Source: Anaeropeptidivorans aminofermentans
GTDB lineage: Bacteria; Bacillota; Clostridia; Lachnospirales; UBA5962
Direction of reading: 5' to 3'
Assembly (NCBI RefSeq): GCF_940670685.1
Contig: NZ_OW711693.1
Location: 558,001 to 622,000, forward strand
DNA length: 64,000 nt
Shown here in pieces: positions 29,338-43,303 of the stretch; positions within the stretch are counted from its first letter, which is position 1; each line of letters starts with the position of its first letter. The translations under genes were made by a program, and so were the position numbers. Below the pieces are notes generated by a model that was not told the origin of the DNA, did no database searches, and saw only the letters and a list, made by a program, of their open reading frames with translations.

Positions 29338-30377
29338 TGATGGCAAAAATAGAGATATGCTCTCTAAAGCTTTACAGCCTTATAGCAGAGCTTGAAAATA
29401 TGAATGAGAAATCCTTCAGGGCAAAGCAGGTTTATGAATGGCTCCATAAGAAAAACAAATGGGATTTCAACGAAATGACAAATCTTTCAAAGGATTTGAG
29501 AAATAAGCTCAATGAAAGCTTTTTCATAACAGAAGGCACCATAGCGGAAAAATTAACTTCCGATGACAATACGTCAAAATACTTGTTCCGCCTTTCAAAT
29601 AATTCTATAATAGAAAGTGTGTTAATGAAGCATACTTTTGGAAACTCCGTATGTGTGTCTTCTCAGGCAGGCTGCAATATGGGCTGTGCGTTCTGCTATT
29701 CCACAAAAGACGGAAAGGAAAGGGACCTTACCACAGGAGAAATGCTTTTACAGGTTTATAAAATTCAGGAAGATTTAGGAGAAAGAATTTCCCATGTAGT
29801 TATTATGGGAAGCGGTGAACCCCTTGAAAATTATGAAAACTGCCTGAATTTTATAGAAATACTCTCCTCGAAAGAGGGCCTTAATATAAGCCAAAGGCAT
29901 ATTACGCTTTCAACCTGCGGCTTGGTTGATAAAATTTATAACTTAGCTGACAGAAAGCTTCAAATCAATCTTGCCCTTTCCCTTCATGCGTCCAATGACG
30001 AAATGAGAAAGCATATTATGCCTATAGCCCGCGCTTATTCCATGGAGGAGATTTTTAAAGCCTGCGATTATTATGCGGAGAAAACAGGGAGAAGAATAAC
30101 TTATGAATACGCCCTTATGAAGGGGATAAACGATGGAGAAAAAACGGCATCAGAGCTTGTGAAGCGGCTTAAGGGCCGGCTTTGCCATGTAAACCTTATT
30201 CCTGTAAACGAAACGGAAGATAAAAAATTTGAACGGCCTTCACAAAAGACCATAAAAGAATTTGCGGATATATTGGAAAAATCAGGAGTTGCAACCACCA
30301 TACGGCGGGAAATGGGTTCAAGTATAAACGCTGCCTGCGGACAGCTCCGGGGAAGATATACGAGAGAAAATGAATAA
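29337..30377 (+). CDS. rlmN: 23S rRNA/tRNA adenine-C2 methyltransferase, radical SAM
   Basis: 346 residues. The radical SAM cluster C-x3-C-x2-C is at Cys113, Cys117 and Cys120 (CNMGCAFC). The second catalytic Cys is Cys334 near the C-terminus (NAACGQLRGRY), and the methyl-carrying SAM site is in VIMGSGEPLENYEN. It methylates A2503 of 23S rRNA and A37 of some tRNAs using a methyl-cysteine intermediate. It is coupled to rsmB by overlap; two ATGs in a row make the exact start uncertain by one codon. Confidence 0.95.
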   Translation: MMAKIEICSLKLYSLIAELENMNEKSFRAKQVYEWLHKKNKWDFNEMTNLSKDLRNKLNESFFITEGTIAEKLTSDDNTSKYLFRLSNNSIIESVLMKHTFGNSVCVSSQAGCNMGCAFCYSTKDGKERDLTTGEMLLQVYKIQEDLGERISHVVIMGSGEPLENYENCLNFIEILSSKEGLNISQRHITLSTCGLVDKIYNLADRKLQINLALSLHASNDEMRKHIMPIARAYSMEEIFKACDYYAEKTGRRITYEYALMKGINDGEKTASELVKRLKGRLCHVNLIPVNETEDKKFERPSQKTIKEFADILEKSGVATTIRREMGSSINAACGQLRGRYTRENE

Positions 30378-30455
30378 AATAGAATTAGCTTGTGAATTTT
30401 CTGCCGCTGGGAATAGAGCAAAAAGGAAATTCACTATATTTTGAGGGGTGATAAT

Positions 30456-31184
30456 TTGAAGGCAGCAGGAATGACCGACAAGGGTCTTGTACGAGACAAT
30501 AACGAAGACGCATACGCCTTATACAATGAGGCCGTAGGGGCTTTACCCAATCTCTATGTAGTAGCTGACGGCATGGGAGGACATCAGTGCGGAGAAGTTG
30601 CCAGCAGTAAAGCCATAGAATATTTTTTAAGCTTTATTAAAGAAAATGATCAGACGGACATTATGGATACCATTACAGAAGGCGTAAGAAACGCTAACAG
30701 ACAAGTACACGAAATGTCAAAGTCCGATCCTTCCTATTACGGTATGGGCACCACTTTTACCGCCTGCGTCGTAAAAGACGGAAGAGGATATACGGCCCAT
30801 GTGGGAGACAGCAGGCTTTACCTTATAAGAAAGGGAGAACTCCACCTGATTACAACCGACCATACCTATGTCAATGAGATGGTAAAGGCCGGACAGATAA
30901 CAAAAGAAGAAGCCAAGGTGCATCCCAGCAGAAACGCCCTTACAAAGGCCCTGGGTGTGGATTCTTATATAGAAATAGACGGATATATATTCGATATCTG
31001 TGACAAAGATAAAATACTGATGTGTTCCGACGGGCTTACGAATATGGTAAGCGAGAGCGATATTTTAAAGATAGCCGATTCGGACTCCGACCTGGTTGAT
31101 TGTGCCAGAAAATTAATAGAAGCTGCCAACGAAAACGGTGGAATAGATAATATTACCGTTATATTGGCTGAAACAGGAAGGTGA
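30456..31184 (+). CDS. prpC: PP2C-family Ser/Thr phosphatase
   Basis: 242 residues, cytosolic metal-dependent phosphatase. Motifs: RDNNEDAY (metal Asp), VADGMGGHQCGEVAS, HVGDSRLYLI, DHTYVNEM, MCSDGLTNMV and GGIDNITVIL. It counteracts PrkC. The start is TTG at 30456 (KAAGMTDKGLVRDNNED), with AGGGGTGA just upstream; an earlier TTG at 30441 would overlap that site. It is followed 4 bp later by prkC. Confidence 0.93.
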   Translation: MKAAGMTDKGLVRDNNEDAYALYNEAVGALPNLYVVADGMGGHQCGEVASSKAIEYFLSFIKENDQTDIMDTITEGVRNANRQVHEMSKSDPSYYGMGTTFTACVVKDGRGYTAHVGDSRLYLIRKGELHLITTDHTYVNEMVKAGQITKEEAKVHPSRNALTKALGVDSYIEIDGYIFDICDKDKILMCSDGLTNMVSESDILKIADSDSDLVDCARKLIEAANENGGIDNITVILAETGR

Positions 31185-31188
31185 AACC

Positions 31189-33240
31189 ATGAAACTTGTT
31201 AAAGGCGCAGTTTTAGCCGGAAGATATGAAATAATAGAGCAGATTGGCTCCGGAGGTATGGCTCTTGTTTACAGAGCAAAAGATAAAAAGCTCGGCAGGG
31301 ATGTTACATTTAAGGTTTTAAGGGAAGAATATTGCCTTGATGAAGATTTTTTATCCAGATTTAACGTTGAGGCCCGTTCTGCCGCAAGCCTTTCCCATCC
31401 CAATATCGTCAATGTTTATGACGTGGGAAGCGAGGGGGAAATTAATTATATCGTAATGGAATATATAGACGGTGTGACCCTTAAGGACCTAATATTAAAA
31501 AGGGCGCCCTTTGAAAACGAGGAAACCTTGGGGGTTGCCATACAAATAGCCTCGGCTCTTTCCCATGCTCATAAAAACGGCATAATTCATAGAGATATAA
31601 AACCTCAGAACATACTTGTAACCAAAGCAGGCACCGTAAAGGTCACTGATTTCGGCATTGCAAGAAGCGTAGGCAATAAAACCACCACCACATCAACAAA
31701 TACCATGGGCTCCGTACATTATTTTTCACCGGAGCAGGCAAAGGGAAGATATGTTGATTTTAGAAGCGATATCTACTCTCTGGGGATTGTTATGTTTGAA
31801 ATGGCCACAGGAAGCGTCCCCTACGACGCAGATACGGCCATAACCGTTGCTTTAAAGCATTTGAACGAGCCTCTGCCGGATATGGTTAAAATAAATCCGG
31901 CTATATCTGAAAGCCTGAAAAAGATTATATTAAAGGCATGTTCCAAACAGACACTCCAAAGATATGCTTCCGCAGATGAAATGCTTATCGACCTTAAAAG
32001 GGCCATTACAAACGAAAGCGGAGAATTCGTAAAATATAATGAGAGAACCTTTGATTCCCCCACTATAATGCTTGGCGAAGAAGATATCGGGGCCATCAGA
32101 GGAGGCGCTTATGCCAGAGGGCCGGAAGACCATGAATACGATGAAGACTATGATGACGGCGAATATTATGACGATGAAATAGATAAAAAAACCGAGCGAA
32201 AGATAGTGCTTGCCGCAGTATTTACGGCAATTGCAATTATAGCCCTCATTTCAGCCATCGGTCTTAAGCTTCATACGGGAAAATCAAAGCAGTACGCATT
32301 AGCTGATTTAACAGGATATACGGTTGAAGAAGCAAAGAAGCTTCTTGCCCAGCATGATATAACCATCGGCAAGGAAGAAGAGGGTTACAGCGATGCAGTT
32401 GAGCCCGGCAAAATAATGGACCAATCTCCCGAAGAAGGAACCCTTATGAATAAAGAAGATACCATAAAAGTTACTGTAAGTAAGGGTGAAAACAAAATAG
32501 AGGTTCCGAACTTTGTCGGTATGGAAAGATCGGAAGTTTATAATATGGAGGAAGTAAGGTCGGGCTTTTTAATCATTGATGAAACGGAGCCGGAATATAA
32601 CGACGATTATGAAATAAACAAGGTCGTATATCAAAGCGTTAACAAAGGGGAAAAGGTAAGCAAAAACACAAAGATAAAGATTACCCTAAGCAGAGGAAAG
32701 AAGATGGAAGATGTTATCGTTCCCAATCTTTTAAACAAATCAGAGTCGGAGGCAAAGCGCCTTATTCTTGAAAGCGGCCTTAAAATCGGCATCGTTTCTC
32801 CAAGCTACAGCAATGAGTATCCTGAAGGCATTGTATGCGCCCAATCTGTGCCTGGGGGAGAAACAGTGAAGGCGGAAACAGCTATCGGTATCTATATTTC
32901 CATGGGGCCGAAGCCTTCAGAGCAGCCGGGGGAAAACCAAGGAAATGAAAATAATTCACAAACACCCGGCGGAAGCCAAAATAATAATGACGGCGTAAAA
33001 TACGGCATGATTGTTATACCTGCTCCGCCTCAGGCAAATGAAGGTTATGTAGAAGTTGAAGTAATCCAGAAAAATGAAGACGGAAGCGAATTAACCATAT
33101 ATCCGAAAACTTCCGTTACGGCAGATGACTTCCCGCTTCAGCTTAATATTAAAGGAAGCGGCAAGGCAGACATTTCCGCTTTTGCCGACGGCATTATGTA
33201 TGCGAAAGAAACTTTCGATTTTAACAAAGGGGGTAATTAA
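31189..33240 (+). CDS. prkC: PASTA-domain Ser/Thr kinase
   Basis: 683 residues. Cytosolic Hanks-type kinase domain (about 13-275): glycine loop IGSGGMALVY, Lys42 in VTFKVL (most homologues have VAVK), HRDIKPQN at 134-141 and DFG at about 155. One transmembrane helix at about 337-357, three extracellular PASTA domains (about 365-570), then a low-complexity linker and a beta-rich C-terminal region. Such kinases bind muropeptides and control growth, wall synthesis and spore revival. An acidic Asp/Tyr-rich juxtamembrane stretch (EDHEYDEDYDDGEYYDDE) is notable. Its stop overlaps the rsgA start. Confidence 0.94.
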   Translation: MKLVKGAVLAGRYEIIEQIGSGGMALVYRAKDKKLGRDVTFKVLREEYCLDEDFLSRFNVEARSAASLSHPNIVNVYDVGSEGEINYIVMEYIDGVTLKDLILKRAPFENEETLGVAIQIASALSHAHKNGIIHRDIKPQNILVTKAGTVKVTDFGIARSVGNKTTTTSTNTMGSVHYFSPEQAKGRYVDFRSDIYSLGIVMFEMATGSVPYDADTAITVALKHLNEPLPDMVKINPAISESLKKIILKACSKQTLQRYASADEMLIDLKRAITNESGEFVKYNERTFDSPTIMLGEEDIGAIRGGAYARGPEDHEYDEDYDDGEYYDDEIDKKTERKIVLAAVFTAIAIIALISAIGLKLHTGKSKQYALADLTGYTVEEAKKLLAQHDITIGKEEEGYSDAVEPGKIMDQSPEEGTLMNKEDTIKVTVSKGENKIEVPNFVGMERSEVYNMEEVRSGFLIIDETEPEYNDDYEINKVVYQSVNKGEKVSKNTKIKITLSRGKKMEDVIVPNLLNKSESEAKRLILESGLKIGIVSPSYSNEYPEGIVCAQSVPGGETVKAETAIGIYISMGPKPSEQPGENQGNENNSQTPGGSQNNNDGVKYGMIVIPAPPQANEGYVEVEVIQKNEDGSELTIYPKTSVTADDFPLQLNIKGSGKADISAFADGIMYAKETFDFNKGGN

Positions 33241-34130
33241 TGGTTAAAGGCAGGATAATCAAAGGCGTAGGCGGTCTTTATGAAGTTGACGCAGACGGAA
33301 TTATATATAATTGCAGAGCTCGGGGGGTCTTCCGAAAGGAAGGCCTGACCCCTCTTGTAGGCGACCTTGTAGATATTGATATTATTGAAAATGAAGACAA
33401 TACGGGAACAATATATCATATCTACGAGAGAAGTTCAGAGCTTATACGGCCGAGAGCTTCAAATGTTACGCAGGTAGTATTGGTGTTTGCCGTAAAAAGG
33501 CCTAATATCAATTTAGACCTGATGGATAGATTTATCATAAGCTGTGAAAGGCAAAAGGTGAATATACTTATTTGCTTTAACAAGACAGATGTTCTCAAAG
33601 AAAAAGACTTGGAAGGCCTTGACCATTTAAATAAAATTTATAAAGATGCCGGCTTTGAGGTTTTTAATACCTCTGTTGTAGACTATTCAGGGATAGAAAA
33701 GCTTAAAGAAAGGCTTAAAAACAATATATCCATATTTGCCGGGCCTTCAGGAGCCGGAAAGTCAAGTCTTATTAATATCCTTGCACCTCATGCGGACATG
33801 GAAACCGGCGGCCTCAGCCCGAAAATTTCAAGAGGCAGGCACACTACAAGGCATACAGAGCTGATAAAGGGGCCGGAAGAGATTTACATTATGGATTCCC
33901 CGGGATTTACTTCTCTTTATTTAGATAATTTGGAAAATAGCGACTTGGAGCTTTATTTCAGGGAATTTGCTCCCTTTATAAAAAAATGCCGGTTTACAGA
34001 CTGCAGCCACATAGCAGAGCCGGAATGCGCCGTAGCAGAAGCTGTGGAAAAAGGGATAATTTCTGAGGAAAGATACAATCGATATAAGCTTATATATAAC
34101 GAAATGGAAAGCGGAAAATATAATAAATAA
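33240..34130 (+). CDS. rsgA: Ribosome small-subunit assembly GTPase
   Basis: 296 residues. OB domain (about 1-65), circularly permuted GTPase (G4 NKTD before G1 GPSGAGKSSLIN and G3 DSPG), and a C-terminal zinc finger (CRFTDCSHIAEPECAV). It releases factors late in 30S maturation. In many Firmicutes rpe lies between rsgA and thiN; here 48 bp of spacer is all there is, so rpe is elsewhere or absent. Confidence 0.94.
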   Translation: MVKGRIIKGVGGLYEVDADGIIYNCRARGVFRKEGLTPLVGDLVDIDIIENEDNTGTIYHIYERSSELIRPRASNVTQVVLVFAVKRPNINLDLMDRFIISCERQKVNILICFNKTDVLKEKDLEGLDHLNKIYKDAGFEVFNTSVVDYSGIEKLKERLKNNISIFAGPSGAGKSSLINILAPHADMETGGLSPKISRGRHTTRHTELIKGPEEIYIMDSPGFTSLYLDNLENSDLELYFREFAPFIKKCRFTDCSHIAEPECAVAEAVEKGIISEERYNRYKLIYNEMESGKYNK

Positions 34131-34178
34131 AATTTCTGCGGTTTTAATTTTTTATTTAATATTAAGAAGGGGCGCTTT

Positions 34179-34817
34179 ATGAGGGCCGTATTAATAGCAA
34201 ACGGGTACATCAAGAATCCGTCATTTATCAAAGAAAAAATAACCAGGACCGATTTAGTCATATGCGTTGACGGCGGCCTTAAATATGCCCATGCCGCAAA
34301 AATAATGCCGGATTATATCATAGGAGATTTTGATTCCGCAGATAAGGAGCTGATTGAAAGCTATGTTTCTTTGGGAGCCGAAGTTCTTCAATTTCCTAAA
34401 AAGAAAGACCTTACGGATATGGAAATAGCTATAGAGCTTGCGGAAGAAAAAGGCATAAAGGAGCTTTTCATCTTCGGAGCAACAGGCGGAAGAAGCGACC
34501 ACGCCACGGCAAATATAATGAATTTATATCAGGCTCTTGAAATGGGAATGAATGCGGCAATTATTGATGAGAAGGAAGAAATACGCATTACCAAAGACGA
34601 AATAGAGCTTCACCGGCCTAAAGGAACAATCCTATCCCTTGTGCCTATAGGGGGAACAGCTTTTAAGGTGAAAACAGAGGGTTTATCCTATCCCTTAGAC
34701 TATGAGGATTTATATTTAGGTCATTCAAGGGGCGTAAGCAATATTTTTGAAGAAGAAAAGGCAAAGGTCTCACTTGAAAAAGGCGCTCTTTTAGTTTTTA
34801 TAAATATAGTAAAATAG
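34179..34817 (+). CDS. thiN: Thiamine pyrophosphokinase
   Basis: 212 residues; transfers pyrophosphate from ATP to thiamine. Motifs: CVDGGLKYAHA, PDYIIGDFDSAD (metal-binding Asp residues), FGATGGRSDHATANI, and a C-terminal beta region with SRGVSN. GAAGGGGCG precedes the ATG. The last codons (Ile-Val-Lys-stop, ATAGTAAAATAG) are the left end of a family B repeat, so the present C-terminus and stop come from the repeat. Confidence 0.92.
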   Translation: MRAVLIANGYIKNPSFIKEKITRTDLVICVDGGLKYAHAAKIMPDYIIGDFDSADKELIESYVSLGAEVLQFPKKKDLTDMEIAIELAEEKGIKELFIFGATGGRSDHATANIMNLYQALEMGMNAAIIDEKEEIRITKDEIELHRPKGTILSLVPIGGTAFKVKTEGLSYPLDYEDLYLGHSRGVSNIFEEEKAKVSLEKGALLVFINIVK

Positions 34818-34936
34818 CTTTTAAAAGAAGTAACAAAAAACTATTTTTCATAAACGGCTTAATATAACAGAACCCCTTCTATTAAGCCATTCAAAATATA
34901 CGGCTTTTGTTGCTGTAATCTAATTGTTTTACTATA
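34805..34936. repeat. Family B repeat (internally deleted) overlapping the thiN stop
   Basis: Starts TATAGTAAAATAGC within the last four codons of thiN and ends TTGTTTTACTATA. It contains CATAAACGGCTTAATATAAC and TATTAAGCCATTC. The GTTTTCAGG hairpin is missing. Confidence 0.85.
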
Positions 34937-34942
34937 ACAGGT

Positions 34943-34975
34943 AAAAAAAGGAATGCTTCGAAGCATTCCTTTTTT
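34943..34975. terminator. Perfectly symmetric bidirectional terminator
   Basis: AAAAAAGGAATGCTTCG/CGAAGCATTCCTTTTTT. It serves thiN on + and the small membrane protein on -. Confidence 0.92.
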
Positions 34976-34979
34976 CTAC

Positions 34980-35171
34980 TCATTCTGATTTTCTATGTTT
35001 CCAGTAATCATATAGCAAAAAAATAGAATAAAATACGGTGAATATAATAAGCGTATCATATTCAAAAAAATAATCAGCGATACCCTGAAGCCTTGGAGGC
35101 TCCATTTTAAAAAAATATCTCTCTATGAATTTAACAATTATAGTAACAAGCCAAAAAATAATTATTGGCAA
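34980..35171 (-). CDS. Small two-helix membrane protein, possible immunity partner
   Basis: 63 residues, TTG start, two hydrophobic segments (IIIFWLVTIIVKFIERYFF and LIIFTVFYSIFLLYDYWKHR) with a basic C-terminus. It lies 31 bp downstream of the secreted orphan protein at 35203-35997 on the same strand and ends at a strong terminator, so the two probably share a transcript. No ribosome binding site is seen and no family is recognised. Small multi-helix membrane proteins next to secreted toxins are often immunity proteins; that role is inference only. Confidence 0.45.
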   Translation of the reverse strand: MPIIIFWLVTIIVKFIERYFFKMEPPRLQGIADYFFEYDTLIIFTVFYSIFLLYDYWKHRKSE

Positions 35172-35202
35172 AGTTTTTATTAAAAACTTAACTATTTTAT
35201 TT

Positions 35203-35997
35203 TTAATAAATATACCTACTTTCTCCCGGGCCTACATAGTCTTCCGTCGTAAATTGGCCTATATAATCACTACGGCTGCTGTCGGAATAGCATTCGGTAG
35301 TCACTTTTCTATAAATAGGTCCAGCACTATAATTGATGCTCCCATCAGATTTTAACCAGTATTTATTGTAAATGTAGAATCTGTAATATACAGTTGGTAT
35401 AGCTAGGTCTACGAGTTCTTCCGCTACAGGACCAGCAGCGGCGATAATAACTTGAGCTGGTAAGCCGACTTGGGCTGAAACATAAACTGAAATGGCAGCT
35501 AATATAGCACTATATGTTAGTTTTTCAAGTTTGTTACTGCCTGTTGATGAACCTTCATATATGTAATTACTTAAACTGCTTAAGTTGACGGAGTATACAC
35601 TTGAATAAGAATTACTTTCATAGTTCACAACTTCATTTTTATTAGGCAATGCAATACTTAAATCAGTTATTAAATTTCCACTTGCATTATATGAGGATAT
35701 TTTTACAGTATCAACTTCCGATTCTATATATGTAATATAAGTGTCTATTAATTCAAAATGCCCGTTAGCATTTTCTTTATAGATTTCACTATTAACTTGA
35801 GTAAAATCAGAACTAATATCTTCTTTAGTTTTATATATGTCTCCATTTTCTTCATAGACATGTTCAAAGTGATATGGGCCTTTTTGAGATTCTTTAATTG
35901 AATTATTTTGAGCAAAAACACTAGTGGTAGAAAAAATGTAGGAAAAGCACAGAAGTAAACTCATTATCCTTTTCAAGTTATTCTTTCTTAATACCAT
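35203..35997 (-). CDS. Secreted orphan protein with central hydrophobic helix
   Basis: 264 residues with a signal peptide (MVLRKNNLKRIMSLLLCFSY, cleavage near VFAQ). Residues about 30-160 are polar, Ser/Tyr/Asn-rich and beta-like; about 165-200 form a long Ala/Gly/Val hydrophobic segment (AILAAISVYVSAQVGLPAQV); the C-terminus (200-264) is aromatic and beta-like (YYRFYIYNKYW). No catalytic motif is seen. The layout recalls large secreted bacteriocins of the geobacillin-26 type, but that is a resemblance, not a demonstrated match. AAGGAG lies 8 nt before the ATG. Composition is more AT-rich than the neighbouring housekeeping genes, hinting at acquisition. It sits between the thiN terminator and the rRNA operon. 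Confidence 0.7.
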   Translation of the reverse strand: MVLRKNNLKRIMSLLLCFSYIFSTTSVFAQNNSIKESQKGPYHFEHVYEENGDIYKTKEDISSDFTQVNSEIYKENANGHFELIDTYITYIESEVDTVKISSYNASGNLITDLSIALPNKNEVVNYESNSYSSVYSVNLSSLSNYIYEGSSTGSNKLEKLTYSAILAAISVYVSAQVGLPAQVIIAAAGPVAEELVDLAIPTVYYRFYIYNKYWLKSDGSINYSAGPIYRKVTTECYSDSSRSDYIGQFTTEDYVGPGESRYIY

Positions 35998-36261
35998 AAC
36001 TTTTACTCCTTTGTAATACTATTTTATTTAACAGGGTATCAGCTGATATTTATAGGATATCAGGGAAAAAAGCTAAAATCAATTTATAAAATAGACAAAT
36101 AGAAAATCAATGAGTTGGGTATTATGTACCGCTTAGAGATGATTTTTGTAAAGGGAGAAAATAATTATAATAAAGAAACTGTGTAAAACTAAGGGTTTTA
36201 AACTTACCAGTTTGAAAACAGAAACAAAAATCGATTTTTGTAAAAAAATATTAAATTGGGG

Positions 36262-36290
36262 TTGACATTAGTGTTTTTGTTTGGTATTAT
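36262..36290 (+). promoter_or_regulatory. rRNA operon promoter
   Basis: -35 TTGACA (36262-36267), 17-bp spacer, -10 TATTAT (36285-36290). About 215 nt of leader precede 16S; it includes CATTGAAAACTGAATA, a sequence repeated before 23S (near 38881), probably part of the processing/antitermination region. Confidence 0.8.
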
Positions 36291-36503
36291 ATTTGAGCGT
36301 CCTACAGGACAGCAAACACAAAAACGAGAACATTGAAAACTGAATAATAAGGAAAGAACCAACCCGAAAAGAAAAAACTTTGAGAGCTTTAAGGCTAACG
36401 AAGAAAAGTAATGACGAGAAACAAATGCCAGATAGTCGAAAAGGATATAAAATATCCGTTTGACAGTCTAAAAGCTTGCTTTTAGACAAGAGTGGACAAG
36501 GAT

Positions 36504-38274
<1,771 letters not shown>

Positions 38275-38392
38275 TTCCGGTGGTGATGCGTCTATGGGAA
38301 ACATCCGTACCCATACCGAACACGACGATTAAGCCACAGACGGCCGATGGTACTTGGCGGGAGACTGCCCGGGAGAGTAGGTGGCTGCCGGA
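38275..38392 (+). rRNA. 5S ribosomal RNA located between 16S and 23S
   Basis: About 117 nt. Ends TCCGG/CCGGA pair; internal CCATACCGAACACG and GATGGTACTTGGCGGGAGAC with GGGAGAGTAGG are typical of 5S. Its position directly after 16S and before the tRNAs and 23S is unusual; the common bacterial order puts 5S after 23S, where none is found here. Confidence 0.95.
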
Positions 38393-38577
38393 TTCCAATT
38401 ACATAAAAAAATCAAGGAAGTTTCATCTTTGTTTCACAAAGATGAACATTTAGTAAAACATACCGGAAACATGTATGATTTTGCTTCACTAAAAGGGTGA
38501 AAGCCCTTGGTTTTTGTTATGTAAAGAGTAATTTAACAGCAAGAATATAAATATCAGACGGATATTTATAACTAGCC

Positions 38578-38652
<75 letters not shown>

Positions 38653-38707
38653 CTTTTCTATTTAAACAATAGAATACTGATTTAAAAGATAATCAGCCGC
38701 CTAATAC

Positions 38708-38783
38708 GGGGGTGTAGCTCAGATGGGAGAGCACCTGCCTTGCAAGCAGGGGGTCACGAGTTCGAATCTCGTCATCTCCACCA
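38708..38783 (+). tRNA. tRNA-Ala (TGC)
   Basis: Acceptor GGGGGTG pairs with CATCTCC (two G-T pairs), anticodon loop CTTGCAA (TGC), T-arm GAGTTCGAATCTC, encoded CCA at 38781-38783. Confidence 0.96.
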
Positions 38784-39245
38784 AGGTTGATTATGAATTA
38801 ACCTGAAAACCCAATTAAATCGTACTAGAAACGTGTGCGATTAAATCCAACAACTTTTACTAAAGTAAAAGTTATCCGGTACCTTGAAAACTGAATAGAG
38901 AGAAGAAGAAAAACAATTTCATCGGAGTGCTTAAGAGAAGCAGGAGGATGGAGGCTTTGCAAGAAGCGTTCATTCAAATGAAGATTAAAGCATGACGAAA
39001 AAAGAAAATGTTAGGTCTGAAATGGTCTCTTGATAAGTAAATTATTACTTATCGAGAAAAATAAATGTATTACTGAAGAGAATAAATGAAGAGTTTTAAA
39101 ACCTTAGGGTTTTAATTTAATCCGCAGAATGGGCTTTGCCCATTGGAGGAAAACAGCGTGTTTCAAGGCTTTTGTAAAAAGCCGCAGGAATAGCTGTTTC
39201 TGCCTTCAGTAAATTTCGTAAAAATCGCAAGATTTTTACGACACA
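38784..39245 (+). other. tRNA-23S spacer
   Basis: About 460 nt. It contains CCTTGAAAACTGAATAGAGA near 38881, echoing the 16S leader, and a sequence of hairpins near 39120-39240 pairing the 23S flanks. No gene. Confidence 0.5.
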
Positions 39246-42158
<2,913 letters not shown>

Positions 42159-42287
42159 AAAAAGGGTATATGAAAATATATCAAAGATGCAAGGCTAAAG
42201 AAAACAGCTTATCGAAAGATAGCTTACGCTATGGTTAAGCATCACAATCGTTTCAGATCCTTCTTTCTCTATTTAGTTTTTAGGGTA

Positions 42288-42316
42288 TTGACAATAGCCG
42301 GAATAAAATGTAAACT
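42288..42316 (+). promoter_or_regulatory. Internal promoter upstream of tRNA-Asn
   Basis: -35 TTGACA (42288-42293), 17-bp spacer, -10 TAAACT (42311-42316). It would allow tRNA-Asn to be transcribed apart from the rRNA operon. No 5S gene is found in the 285 nt between 23S and this tRNA. Confidence 0.55.
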
Positions 42317-42441
42317 GAATAAAGTTTAAAAATATAAGAGTTTTTATAAGGAAGTTTAATTTTACTTCGTAAAATATCGTTCTATAAACCATACGAGAGT
42401 CGTGTATGATTTATAGAACTAACTACTTGTATTTCTAATAT

Positions 42442-42513
42442 TCCTCGATAGCTCAGCGGTAGAGCATCCGGCTGTTAACCGGAGGGTCACAGGTTCGAAT
42501 CCTGTTCGGGGAG
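42442..42513 (+). tRNA. tRNA-Asn (GTT)
   Basis: Acceptor TCCTCGA/TCGGGGA, D-arm AGCTCAGCGGTAGAGC, anticodon loop CTGTTAA (GTT), T-arm GGTTCGAATCC. CCA is not encoded. Confidence 0.96.
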
Positions 42514-42534
42514 TTTTTTATGTGAAAATTTAGA

Positions 42535-42561
42535 GAAGAAGCTATAGCTTCTTCTTTTTTT
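42535..42561 (+). terminator. Terminator of the rRNA/tRNA operon
   Basis: GAAGAAGC-TATA-GCTTCTTC stem followed by TTTTTTT. Confidence 0.9.
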
Positions 42562-42637
42562 GTTTCCGGAATTTATGTTCAGATGCCTTTACGCTTAACA
42601 ATTTATATGATACATTTAGCATAAATAATTAATAAAT

Positions 42638-43249
42638 ATGGTGAGAAATTATTTGATTTATGAGGCTTTTTCTGCTTTTAAAAAACGAGTTATTATATTG
42701 AAAGATAGAAATTACGTGGAACTAAGAAGTATACATACCCGCAGGTCAATGCTTGTACCTGTAACTTTAGAGATAACAAAGTCATTATTAGAAAAAAGTA
42801 ATAGAGAGATTAAAAGGTTTGGAATAAATGCAGACGATAAATGGCCTACAAACGATACTATGGATATTTTGCCGATTATAGAGGCGTCTTTGGAAAAAAG
42901 CAAAAATCCAAATGGGTTTGAACTATGGATGATTGTAAAGCAGGAGGATATGAGCGTAATTGGTGATATAGGTTTTCACGGAAAACCTGACGAAAAAGGT
43001 GAAGTTGAGATAGGCTTAGGCCTGGTAGAGCATGAAAGAAACAAAGGCTACGGCTATGAAGCTTTAAGGGCTATTATGGATTGGTTATATTGTCAAGAGA
43101 GCGTTAAGGCTATTAAAGCGGAATGCTTACTTAACAATAAGCCTTCTGCTCGCATATTGGAAAGAGCTGGAATGAAAGAAACCCATAGAAATCAAAACCT
43201 AATTTACTGGAAGCTTATAAAGCATAACAGTAATAATCCGTATAAATAA
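42638..43249 (+). CDS. GNAT-family N-acetyltransferase (RimJ/RimL-like)
   Basis: About 203 residues with the RimL-type GNAT fold: IGDIGFHGKPDEKGEVEIGL in strand beta4, acetyl-CoA loop HERNKGYGYEALRAIMDW (R/Q-x-x-G-x-G/A), and AECLLNNKPSARILERAGMK in the C-terminal motif. It probably acetylates an amino-terminus, small molecule or drug; the substrate is unknown. The start is uncertain: ATG at 42638 has no ribosome binding site, while TTG at 42653 has GGTGAG 7 nt upstream. The N-terminal 20 residues are not family-conserved. Confidence 0.75.
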   Translation: MVRNYLIYEAFSAFKKRVIILKDRNYVELRSIHTRRSMLVPVTLEITKSLLEKSNREIKRFGINADDKWPTNDTMDILPIIEASLEKSKNPNGFELWMIVKQEDMSVIGDIGFHGKPDEKGEVEIGLGLVEHERNKGYGYEALRAIMDWLYCQESVKAIKAECLLNNKPSARILERAGMKETHRNQNLIYWKLIKHNSNNPYK

Positions 43250-43303
43250 ATATTTCAGAGGAACTCGTAAAAGACTTTCACAGTGGCTTATAAGGAGAAT
43301 GCT

